From assembly GCA_946479125.1 (NCBI GenBank), contig CAMLET010000055.1, positions 1-11,006 of the forward strand: a stretch of 11,006 nucleotides of DNA. Reading direction: 5' to 3'. The first letter of the stretch is position 1. Each line of letters begins with the position of its first letter. Below, piece by piece: positions 1-5,916 of the stretch. The position numbers and the translations under genes were made by a program. The notes under the pieces were generated by a model. The model made no database searches. It had not been told where the DNA came from and saw only the letters and a list, made by a program, of their open reading frames with translations. The DNA comes from an uncultured Flavobacteriales bacterium. Lineage in GTDB: Bacteria > Bacteroidota > Bacteroidia > Flavobacteriales > Crocinitomicaceae.

Positions 1-139
1 TGAAGTATACGAAGAACATGAAGTTGCCCGAAAACTATATTCAAACATGGGCTTTATAGAATGTGGTAGAATTCCGAATAAATTTAAGTTTCAGGGAAAG
101 TACAGCAATGAGATCAAGATGATTTTGGATGTCCAATAA
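1..139 (+). CDS. GNAT-family N-acetyltransferase, C-terminal fragment
   Basis: Only the last 45 codons are in the window, read from base 2 to the TAA at 137-139. The translation contains VARKLYSNMGFIECGRIPNK, the usual end of the GNAT fold: a helix with A-x-x-L-Y followed by a strand G-F-x-E-x-G. It ends in a short strand, KYSNEIKMILDVQ, as in many acetyltransferases acting on small amines or protein N-termini. GNAT enzymes transfer the acetyl group of acetyl-CoA; the substrate cannot be inferred because the acetyl-CoA loop (Q/RxxGxG/A) and the N-terminal half lie outside the window. It is convergent with the glutamine synthetase gene, and a nested inverted repeat begins at its stop codon. 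Confidence 0.75.
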   Translation, partial: EVYEEHEVARKLYSNMGFIECGRIPNKFKFQGKYSNEIKMILDVQ

Positions 140-214
140 TTATCAATGGTAAATGACTTAATTATCAAGGCAGAGCTTCTACTTGATAATCTATAATTAC
201 ATCGTTGATAATTG
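137..214 (+). repeat. Nested concentric inverted repeat downstream of the acetyltransferase gene
   Basis: The 9-mer AATTATCAA occurs at 138-146 and 160-168, and its reverse complement at 205-213 and (8 of 9 bases) at 183-191. Copies within each pair are 22 bp apart. The inner stem is ATTATCAAG (161-169) with CTTGATAAT (182-190). The outer stem is 137-150 with 201-214, 14 contiguous pairs including three G-U pairs. Both stems share one axis at 175.5. The G-U pairs form only in RNA from the plus strand, which suggests a 3' structure of the acetyltransferase mRNA. No T tract follows, so it is not a standard intrinsic terminator. Confidence 0.6.
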
Positions 215-222
215 CATTGTAT

Positions 223-256
223 AAAAAAGAGTCACCCACCGAAGCAAGCAACTCTT
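223..256 (-). terminator. Intrinsic terminator of glnN with a UUCG tetraloop
   Basis: On the minus strand, 26 bases beyond the glnN stop codon, bases 256 to 227 form a 13-pair hairpin including five G-U pairs. It is closed by C(UUCG)G, with the loop at 243-240, and is followed by six T residues (228-223). A stable tetraloop plus U tract is the classical factor-independent terminator layout. Confidence 0.85.
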
Positions 257-281
257 AACAATGATTATCTGATTTCCAGTC

Positions 282-2468
282 TTAACGTGTGAACAACATT
301 TCACGGAATTTAGGCAAAGGCCATAATTCATCGTCAACTAAGAATTCTAATTTATCTGCGTTGTAACGAATTTCTTCGAAGTGAACTTTTACTTTATCAC
401 AGTAAGCAATTGCACGTTCTTCTGAATCTTCAATCTTGTTAGCAGCTTTACGAGCCTCAACCATCAAATCATTCGCTTTTTTCATACGATTGATATGACC
501 AGAAATCTTCTCGATTAACTCCAATTGAGCCTGAGCAGCAACCTTTCCAACTTTATCACCAAGCGTAGCAATCAATCCCTGAACGTTTTGAACCAATTTG
601 TTTTGGTACTCAATAACCGCTGGAATAATATGCGTTTGCGTCAAGTCATTCATGATACGCGCTTCGATCTGAATTTTCATGATGTAGCTTTCGTATTCGA
701 TTTCCTGACGAGCTTCAACTTCTCTTTCAGTCAATACGTTCAATTCTTCGAACATCTTGATGAATTTCTTATTTCCCCAAGCTTTCAATGCACGTGGAGT
801 ATCTTTAAAGTTGTTTAATCCACGTTTTTCAGCTTCTTTCACCCACTCGTCTCCATATCCATTTCCTTCAAAACGAATTTTCTTCGAATCCTTGATCAAC
901 TGTTGCAATTCTTTCAAGATTGCTTCGTCTTTCGCTTCACCTTTATCAATACGTGAATCAACAGCCACTTTAAACAATTTCAATTGTTTCGCCATAATTG
1001 TATTCAACACAATCATTGCCGAAGCACAGTTTGCAGAAGAACCAACAGCGCGGAACTCAAATTTGTTTCCTGTAAATGCGAATGGAGATGTACGGTTACG
1101 ATCGGTATTGTCCAACATAATTTGAGGGATCTTACCAATGTTTAATTTCAATTCCGTTTTTTCTTGTGGCGACATTTTTCCTGCCTTCACGTTTTTCTCC
1201 AATTCATCTAACATTCCAGATAACTGAGAACCAATGAACGTTGAAATAATTGCTGGCGGAGCTTCGTTCGCACCTAAACGGTGATCGTTATTTGCAGATG
1301 CAATACATGCGCGTAACAAATCAGCATTGTCATGAATAGCTTTAATTGTATTCACGAAGAACGTTAAGAACTGTAAGTTTGTCTTTGGATTTTTTCCAGG
1401 TTGCAACAAATTCACTCCAGTATCTGTAGAAAGTGACCAGTTATTGTGTTTTCCTGATCCGTTAACTCCAGCAAATGGTTTTTCGTGCAACAATACGCGG
1501 AAATCGTGCTTACGCGCAATTTTCTCTAACAAATCCATTAACAACATGTTGTGGTCGTTTGCTAAGTTACATTCTTCGAAGATCGGAGCACATTCAAATT
1601 GGTTTGGAGCAACTTCGTTATGGCGCGTAGTTACAGGAATTCCCAACAAGATAGCTTCTGTTTCAAACTCACGCATGAAAGCAGTAACGCGCTCAGGAAT
1701 TGAACCAAAGTAATGATCTTCCAACTGTTGTCCTTTTGCAGGAGCATGTCCAAACAAAGCACGACCTGTCATCATTAAGTCAGGACGACAATTAAATAAC
1801 GCCTGGTCAACTAAGAAATACTCTTGTTCCCAACCCAAAGTAGCATTTACTTTAGTAACGTTTTTATCAAAATATTGACAAACTTCAACCGCAGCGTTAT
1901 CAACTGCATGCAAAGCTTTTAATAATGGCATTTTGTAATCCAATGATTCTCCAGTGTAAGAGATCATAATTGTAGGGATACACAACGTTTTTCCAATTAC
2001 GAAAGCTGGAGAAGACGGATCCCAAGCTGTGTAACCACGAGCTTCGAATGTATTGCGAATACCACCATTCGGGAAAGAAGATGCATCCGGCTCTTGCTGA
2101 ACCAATAATTCACCGTCAAAACGCTCAATTGCTCTTCCTGGTCCAACTGGCTTAAAGAAAGCATCGTGTTTCTCAGCAGTTGTTCCAGTTAATGGCTGAA
2201 ACCAGTGTGTATAATGTGTAGCACCTTTTGTCAATGCCCAATCTTTCATTGCAGAAGCAACCTGATCAGCCATTTTACGATCCAAGCGCGTACCATTTTG
2301 AATAGATTCCATCATAGATTTGTATGCATCAGATGGTAAATATTCACGCATTACCTCTGCGTGAAATACGTTTTTCCCAAATAAATCAGAGATTTTCCCA
2401 TCATACTCAATGTGTTTTGGGGTTCTGTTCAGTACATCTCTGTACGCTTGTAATCGTTTCGTTGCCAT
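282..2468 (-). CDS. glnN: Glutamine synthetase type III (GSIII)
   Basis: Cytoplasmic enzyme making glutamine from glutamate, ammonia and ATP; this type III class is the common form in Bacteroidota. Residue numbers count from the ATG at 2468 (728 residues, against about 729 for the Bacteroides fragilis enzyme). Visible landmarks are the GSIII signature THYTHWFQPLTG near 84-95, the metal/glutamate-binding LGWEQE at 211-216, NEVAPNQFE at 284-292, the catalytic NGSGKHNNWS loop at 336-345, and an ATP-site segment RNRTSPFAFTGNKFEFRAVG from 457. The last ~150 residues form the helical extension typical of type III. No key residue appears missing. The reading frame stays open up to an ATG at 2498, but those ten extra codons contain the promoter -7 box, and Bacteroidota homologues begin at the equivalent of MATKRLQA, so 2468 is preferred. 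It is monocistronic, with its own promoter and terminator. Confidence 0.96.
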   Translation of the reverse strand: MATKRLQAYRDVLNRTPKHIEYDGKISDLFGKNVFHAEVMREYLPSDAYKSMMESIQNGTRLDRKMADQVASAMKDWALTKGATHYTHWFQPLTGTTAEKHDAFFKPVGPGRAIERFDGELLVQQEPDASSFPNGGIRNTFEARGYTAWDPSSPAFVIGKTLCIPTIMISYTGESLDYKMPLLKALHAVDNAAVEVCQYFDKNVTKVNATLGWEQEYFLVDQALFNCRPDLMMTGRALFGHAPAKGQQLEDHYFGSIPERVTAFMREFETEAILLGIPVTTRHNEVAPNQFECAPIFEECNLANDHNMLLMDLLEKIARKHDFRVLLHEKPFAGVNGSGKHNNWSLSTDTGVNLLQPGKNPKTNLQFLTFFVNTIKAIHDNADLLRACIASANNDHRLGANEAPPAIISTFIGSQLSGMLDELEKNVKAGKMSPQEKTELKLNIGKIPQIMLDNTDRNRTSPFAFTGNKFEFRAVGSSANCASAMIVLNTIMAKQLKLFKVAVDSRIDKGEAKDEAILKELQQLIKDSKKIRFEGNGYGDEWVKEAEKRGLNNFKDTPRALKAWGNKKFIKMFEELNVLTEREVEARQEIEYESYIMKIQIEARIMNDLTQTHIIPAVIEYQNKLVQNVQGLIATLGDKVGKVAAQAQLELIEKISGHINRMKKANDLMVEARKAANKIEDSEERAIAYCDKVKVHFEEIRYNADKLEFLVDDELWPLPKFREMLFTR

Positions 2469-2486
2469 AAAATTCAAAATTTTCGT

Positions 2487-2519
2487 CAAAGGTAGCATTT
2501 CAATAGGGGTGTTTCCAAA
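2487..2519 (-). promoter_or_regulatory. Bacteroidota sigma-A-type promoter of glnN
   Basis: On the minus strand, TTTG (2519-2516), a 21-base spacer and TACCTTTG (2494-2487) match the Bacteroidota consensus TTTG / TAnnTTTG with acceptable spacing. Transcription would start near 2480, about a dozen bases before the ATG at 2468 and downstream of the alternative ATG at 2498. This is the main evidence for the shorter GSIII start. Confidence 0.75.
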
Positions 2520-2550
2520 TTTTTATATTAATTTTTATGAACACCCCCTA
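2504..2550. repeat. G/C-rich inverted repeat at the glnN promoter (candidate operator)
   Basis: TAGGGGTGTT (2504-2513) is mirrored by AACACCCCCTA (2540-2550), with one extra C as the only difference. The loop of 26 bases is almost pure A/T and contains the -33 TTTG. One arm lies inside the promoter spacer and the other upstream of the -33 box. The arms are among the few G/C-rich tracts in this AT-rich spacer. A repressor or nitrogen-responsive operator is an inference; no known regulator motif is recognised. Being mostly upstream of the predicted transcript start, it is unlikely to act as an RNA hairpin of glnN. Confidence 0.5.
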
Positions 2551-2635
2551 TTTTTCAATCGATTTTTAAAAATTTATTGATTTTAAGGTGATTTATGTCA
2601 TTTTTGAATTTTTAAAACGGGAACAACTAAATCGA

Positions 2636-2668
2636 TTTGTTAAAAACTGAAATAAATTTTAAAATTTG
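2636..2668 (+). promoter_or_regulatory. Probable promoter of the 128-residue protein gene
   Basis: TTTG (2636-2639), 21 bases, then AAAATTTG (2661-2668) fits the Bacteroidota TTTG / TAnnTTTG pattern with one mismatch (first T to A) and the same 21-base spacing as the glnN promoter. The predicted start near 2675 gives a leader of about 37 bases before the ATG at 2712. Confidence 0.5.
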
Positions 2669-2711
2669 AAATATTCTAAGTAAATTACCTATCCTTAAAA
2701 ATCTGAAAGTC

Positions 2712-3098
2712 ATGGGATTAATTAATTTATGGGAAGAACCAACCACTCTAAATTCTTCTAAAAGCAACGTTTCATGTCAAATGTTAGTTGTTCAGTTCTT
2801 TTATGGAATTGACAACACACTGCTACTTCACCAAATGGAAGACGAATTGATCAATGAGCTTTCAAAGAATCAGGTTGGTGAATACCATGGCTACGACCTA
2901 TCAAGTGATATGGGAGAAGGCTACATCTTTATTATTGGGGAAAACGCTGAAAAACTCTTTGACGTTTCTAAACCAATAATGGAGAAATACTACTTTATGG
3001 ACAAGTCGCTGGCGACTATGCGTGTTGGTTCTGAGAATACAGAAAACATAGTTGACACTGATGTAATTATCCATTTCAGCAAATTCGCGAAAAACTAA
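2712..3098 (+). CDS. Small acidic protein of unknown function (128 aa)
   Basis: I do not recognise a named family. The protein has no signal peptide or transmembrane segment, so it should be cytoplasmic. The central part (roughly 36-95) reads as helix LLLHQMEDELINELSKN, then GEYHGYDLSSDMGEGYIFII, then GENAEKLFDVSKPIMEKYYF, and finally a strand with ATMRVGS. A glycine/aspartate turn followed by a Y/F-I-x-G-x-x-A-E-x-L-F helix start and a final R-x-G strand is reminiscent of small ferredoxin-like alpha/beta proteins annotated as hypothetical in many bacteria, sometimes as immunity proteins; this is an impression only. It is divergent from glnN with its own candidate promoter and convergent with the beta-helix protein gene. 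An overlapping antisense frame (2901-3170) has poor composition and is taken as a shadow. Confidence 0.75.
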   Translation: MGLINLWEEPTTLNSSKSNVSCQMLVVQFFYGIDNTLLLHQMEDELINELSKNQVGEYHGYDLSSDMGEGYIFIIGENAEKLFDVSKPIMEKYYFMDKSLATMRVGSENTENIVDTDVIIHFSKFAKN

Positions 3099-3116
3099 TT
3101 TTATATATTCTTTCTC

Positions 3117-3133
3117 TTTTTCACTGTGAAAAA
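3117..3133. repeat. Perfect short palindrome after the 128-aa protein gene
   Basis: TTTTTCAC (3117-3124), one central T, then GTGAAAAA (3126-3133) is a perfect 8-bp inverted repeat, 18 bases after the stop codon. It could mark the transcript 3' end of the plus-strand gene, but it lacks a U tract and a G/C-rich stem. Confidence 0.3.
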
Positions 3134-3176
3134 CAACAGCATCTAGCGACGATTTGCACTGGACAGACAACTTATG

Positions 3177-3203
3177 AATAAAAGGGAAACATTGCTGTTT
3201 CCC
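3177..3203 (-). terminator. Intrinsic terminator of the beta-helix protein gene
   Basis: On the minus strand, GGGAAAC (3203-3197), the loop AGCAAT, GTTTCCC (3190-3184) and then TTTTATT (3183-3177) form a 7-bp stem followed by a T-rich tract, about 69 bases beyond the minus-strand stop codon. Read on the plus strand the same hairpin has no following T run, so it serves the minus-strand gene. Confidence 0.75.
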
Positions 3204-3213
3204 CTCTAGTTGA

Positions 3214-3254
3214 TTGAAACACTAACTTCGTAGTTTCAACTCTCGCCACGAAGT
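3214..3254. repeat. Two overlapping, mutually exclusive inverted repeats
   Basis: TTGAAAC (3214-3220) pairs with GTTTCAA (3233-3239), and ACTTCGT (3225-3231) pairs with ACGAAGT (3248-3254). Each is a perfect 7-bp stem, and each uses bases lying in the other's loop. They lie between the stop codon of the beta-helix gene and its terminator, so they would be in its 3' untranslated RNA. Confidence 0.45.
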
Positions 3255-3271
3255 ATTTTCAATTTACATCA

Positions 3272-5137
3272 TCAATATACCATGACCTTATTGGTAAACA
3301 CCTCGTTTCCAATGGTTGTATGAAGTAAATAAGTTCCTTTTTCTGTTAACCCGATCGTGCCTTCTTTGCTTGTGCTGAAATCCTGTTCAAGGATCAGTTT
3401 TCCGTCAAGTGCAAATACCTGTATTTTTACTTTTTTTGACTGATATTGTTCCGGGAATCTTAAAGTAAATTCTCCTGTTGAAGGATTCGGATAAACTACT
3501 AATTCGATATTGCTGAAATTCTGGTCATTTACTGAAAGTATACCTCCATATTCGTAAGCACCGATATCACAGTTCCCAACTCTGTTCGCTCCACGCTGGT
3601 CTGTTGGCTGGCAGTCGTTCCCAGCATCAATCGCCGGACTTCCGTCCTGAAGAGCCATCGTTTTTGTAAAACCGCCATTAAAGTTTGGCACTTCAAGCAA
3701 CGGGTCTATTACTGGCATAAGATCGCTGGCCAATACCACCGGTCTTGTGAAACAAGCTTGGTCATTCGCGTCATCATAAGAAGGATTAGACACCCTGTTT
3801 GGCCTCTCAGGATATTCAATGTTATTACCATTGTCCGTCAGAAGGCCAGCGCAATTATTAGCATTGTTCCATCCCGAGCACCCGGAAGCAGGAGGATAGC
3901 CACATTGCTGGTAAGCCAAATTATTGGATATAATGGTGTTTTTCACACTTCCATGACTATCCATAATACACCACGCACCTCCGTATCCTCCAGCTATGTT
4001 GTTAGCGAAAGTGCAGTTAACAATGGTTGAGGACCAGGTCTCGCCCGAGTCTCCAAAGTTGTAAAGAGCTCCACCTAAGCAGTTTGCCTCTTTAGCAATA
4101 TTACCGTAAAAAGTACAATTAGTGAAGTTATTACTCCCATTCGAACAAACAATGGCACCCCCGTGACTTTGAGCTTCATTGTTCTCAAAGGTGCTGCCAG
4201 AAACGTTAAATTGGTTATTGCTCGGGCCATAATGTATTATAGCCCCTGCCTGGCCTGTTATACTTTGGTTACCAGTAAATTGGCAATTAATCACATTCCA
4301 GATGTCTTCGTTATATCCTTGTAAAAACACAGCACCACCCGTCGTTTTTGAAATATTGTTAGTGAAAGTACAATTGATGATCTCTCCTAAACCTCCGGGA
4401 TTGGAGGGGGGACCTTCACATCCGTCAACGTAGATTGCTGATCCGGAGGCTATAGTGCAAGTATTGGAATCGAAAACACAATCTTCAATACGTACTTTAG
4501 AGAGTAAAATACTTAAAGCACCACCATGGGTAGTGGCTAGATTGTTGTTGAAGGTTGAGTTTTTGAAAGTTACGTCCGCATTGCCTTTAACATAGACAGC
4601 TCCGCCAGCCCGTTCTGAATCGCTAAAAGATTTGCAATTCTCGAAAATCACGGATTCAGTCTTGAAGGTATTTGTTTCTCCGATCACCAGGGCTCCACCC
4701 CCGCCACCACTATTCGTTGCAGCATCAATTAGCGGACTTTCAAAGTCTCTGATCGTTCCGTCGTTTATTTCCCATGAAACGTCATTGTTACTGTACAGAA
4801 GGCGCATTTTCGGGGCATTGCTGTCTAGTTTCAGAACAGATCCATTGAGGTTGAAAACAACATCCGGCCCGGTAACTGCTTCATTCGCAATATAAGGCAA
4901 TGCTATAGGTCCATCTGTTTCTGAGAATCCAAAAGACTGGCCTGTCATGGTTTGGTTTACCGTGGTGAAAACGTATGTTCCGTTGCTAGCCAGAGTGATC
5001 GTATCCGACTCACCGTTGCTGTTGCTCGCATTGATGGCATTGATCAATGCCGCTATATCCCCATTCGGAATAATAAAATTGTCGGCGTATAAAACAGAAT
5101 TCGCAAACACAGATGAGAGTAAAAATAACTTCTTCAT
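3272..5137 (-). CDS. Secreted right-handed beta-helix protein with T9SS type A sorting domain
   Basis: A 621-residue exported surface or released protein. Residues 1-18 (MKKLFLLSSV..., cleavage after LYA) form a Sec signal peptide. From about 145 to 405 there are eight or nine degenerate coils of about 25-35 residues built on 'x-F-x-N-C-T-F-x-x-N-x-A-x-x-x-G-G-A-h-y' (for example NCTFTNNISKTTGGAVF at 255-271), the stacked pattern of polymorphic-outer-membrane-protein-like and other parallel beta-helices. Residues 498-530 (DGSPAIDAGND ... NCDIGAYEY) match the end of choice-of-anchor Q proteins. The last ~80 residues (VVYPNPSTGEF ... NKVMVY) are a T9SS type A C-terminal domain, which directs export across the outer membrane and is usually cleaved with anchoring. 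Binding or adhesion is plausible; no catalytic residues of pectate lyases or other beta-helix enzymes are evident. An A-rich stretch precedes the ATG, as usual in Bacteroidota. The gene is divergent from an AraC-type regulator. Confidence 0.93.
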   Translation of the reverse strand: MKKLFLLSSVFANSVLYADNFIIPNGDIAALINAINASNSNGESDTITLASNGTYVFTTVNQTMTGQSFGFSETDGPIALPYIANEAVTGPDVVFNLNGSVLKLDSNAPKMRLLYSNNDVSWEINDGTIRDFESPLIDAATNSGGGGGALVIGETNTFKTESVIFENCKSFSDSERAGGAVYVKGNADVTFKNSTFNNNLATTHGGALSILLSKVRIEDCVFDSNTCTIASGSAIYVDGCEGPPSNPGGLGEIINCTFTNNISKTTGGAVFLQGYNEDIWNVINCQFTGNQSITGQAGAIIHYGPSNNQFNVSGSTFENNEAQSHGGAIVCSNGSNNFTNCTFYGNIAKEANCLGGALYNFGDSGETWSSTIVNCTFANNIAGGYGGAWCIMDSHGSVKNTIISNNLAYQQCGYPPASGCSGWNNANNCAGLLTDNGNNIEYPERPNRVSNPSYDDANDQACFTRPVVLASDLMPVIDPLLEVPNFNGGFTKTMALQDGSPAIDAGNDCQPTDQRGANRVGNCDIGAYEYGGILSVNDQNFSNIELVVYPNPSTGEFTLRFPEQYQSKKVKIQVFALDGKLILEQDFSTSKEGTIGLTEKGTYLLHTTIGNEVFTNKVMVY

Positions 5138-5160
5138 AATTTTAATTTTTAAGTGTAATT

Positions 5161-5180
5161 AATTATTAGTTGACATTGAT
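5161..5180 (-). repeat. Upstream element, copy 1 (ahead of the beta-helix gene)
   Basis: Matches 5443-5462 at 16 of 20 positions in the same orientation, with the exact core TTGACATT on the plus strand (AATGTCAA on the minus strand). It lies 24-43 bases before the ATG of the beta-helix gene, where a regulator or RNA polymerase could bind. Confidence 0.3.
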
Positions 5181-5328
5181 TTTTTTTCTTTTTTCATAGA
5201 GAAGGTCTGGATTCCGGCCAGGAATCGTAATGTTGAGTTCCTTTCCGTTGTCAGGACGCAATTATGCGTGATTCGAATAATACTTCTATATATCGGTTGG
5301 TTTAATGATTAATGATTTCTGGAACGGT

Positions 5329-5445
5329 TTACGCATGAAGAGCTGTATACCCCATAAATATCATTAGAAAAAGAAGCCCTTGAATCAGATTAAAAAGCAA
5401 CCATTGAATCAGTATTTTTTTTAAGTTCGAATAATTTGTTCTCAT
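5329..5445 (-). CDS. Possible 38-aa membrane or leader peptide
   Basis: An ATG at 5445 opens a 38-codon frame ending in TAA at 5329. The peptide begins MRTNYSNLKKILIQWLLFN, continues LIQGLLFLMIFMGY and ends TALHA. A basic N-terminus, one hydrophobic stretch of about 20 residues and an A-x-x-A-like end make it look like a small single-span membrane protein or a signal peptide cut short by a stop codon. It points the same way as the beta-helix gene, 191 bases upstream of its start. It could be a real small protein, a leader peptide, the remnant of a truncated secreted protein, or chance. No Bacteroidota promoter box is evident ahead of it, though a repeated element abuts its start codon. Confidence 0.25.
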   Translation of the reverse strand: MRTNYSNLKKILIQWLLFNLIQGLLFLMIFMGYTALHA

Positions 5446-5462
5446 AATTACTTGACATTAAT
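5443..5462 (-). repeat. Upstream element, copy 2 (at the start of the 38-aa ORF)
   Basis: Partner of 5161-5180 (16 of 20 identical). On the minus strand it reads ATTAATGTCAAGTAATTATG, ending exactly with the ATG of the possible 38-aa ORF. The two copies precede two minus-strand start codons, the reason for listing them despite their AT-rich composition. Confidence 0.3.
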
Positions 5463-5830
5463 GAATCTCACACAACTGCCTGGACATATCAAGGCTGTCA
5501 AAACGAAATAGAACCAAGTATTGTGAAAAATGAAATTTATAGCGGTATTATGCAACACAAAAGTTCCTCTTCACTTATTTCTCACAACACTTGCTTCTGT
5601 AGCACAATGCAAAGATGAGTAACATACTTCTCAGATAACAATTTGAACGGTGATGGTTTATAATTACACACAACTCAGATTTTAAACAACTGTTTATCAG
5701 TAATTTATTTTGCCAATAAAAATCATTCTATAACTGTTACTACTGTGGACAGTTGATTTGTTTCAATCTTCGAATACAAATTTCGTTTTTCAAAGAACCC
5801 TTTGGTATACCGCTTTCTTTAAGAACAAAT

Positions 5831-5916
5831 GAACATTCTTTCGAAATAGAAATATATAACGATGGTCATCGAATAATTCATCATCTTTGTTAAAATAAAT
5901 AACTTTATGAATGTTC
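5831..5916 (+). promoter_or_regulatory. Palindrome-rich control region of the AraC-type regulator gene
   Basis: Three symmetric signals lie here. GAACATTC (5831-5838) is perfectly inverted as GAATGTTC (5909-5916), which overlaps the start codon. TTTCGAAA (5839-5846) is self-complementary. CGATGGTCATCG (5860-5871) is a 5-bp inverted repeat around GT. CATCTTTG (5882-5889) resembles the TAnnTTTG box with one mismatch, but no TTG is at the expected distance upstream. Autoregulation by the encoded AraC protein is an inference. A five-codon ORF (ATG at 5907) overlaps the chosen start in another frame. Confidence 0.35.

Larger units (their letters stand above)
5138..5910. other. Long AT-rich divergent spacer between the beta-helix gene and the AraC regulator
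   Basis: 773 bases with no long ORF. It holds a 38-codon minus-strand ORF (5329-5445) and a more G/C-rich stretch around 5200-5261 where one minus-strand frame (5261-5166, TTG start, 31 codons) reads plausibly as protein, including IPGRNPDLLYEKRKK, and ends 28 bases before the beta-helix ATG. A signal-peptide-like plus-strand ORF of 30 codons (5530-5622, MKFIAVLC...VAQCKDE) is also present but has no support beyond its hydrophobicity. AACTGT-type words recur at 5688-5693, 5732-5737 and, inverted, 5749-5754. No canonical TAnnTTTG box was found ahead of either flanking gene. The spacer could be a large regulatory region or a decayed small gene. Confidence 0.6.

Noticed and set aside
525..1713. 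Plus-strand ORFs antisense to glnN (525-818, 757-1125, 1444-1713)
   Set aside because: They lie wholly inside the strongly supported GSIII gene, have protein sequences without coherent domains, and have no promoter or start signal.
2901..3170. Minus-strand ORF of 89 codons overlapping the 128-aa gene
   Set aside because: The plus-strand frame has better composition, a promoter and a stable fold pattern; the antisense frame also runs toward the beta-helix gene's terminator without any start signal.
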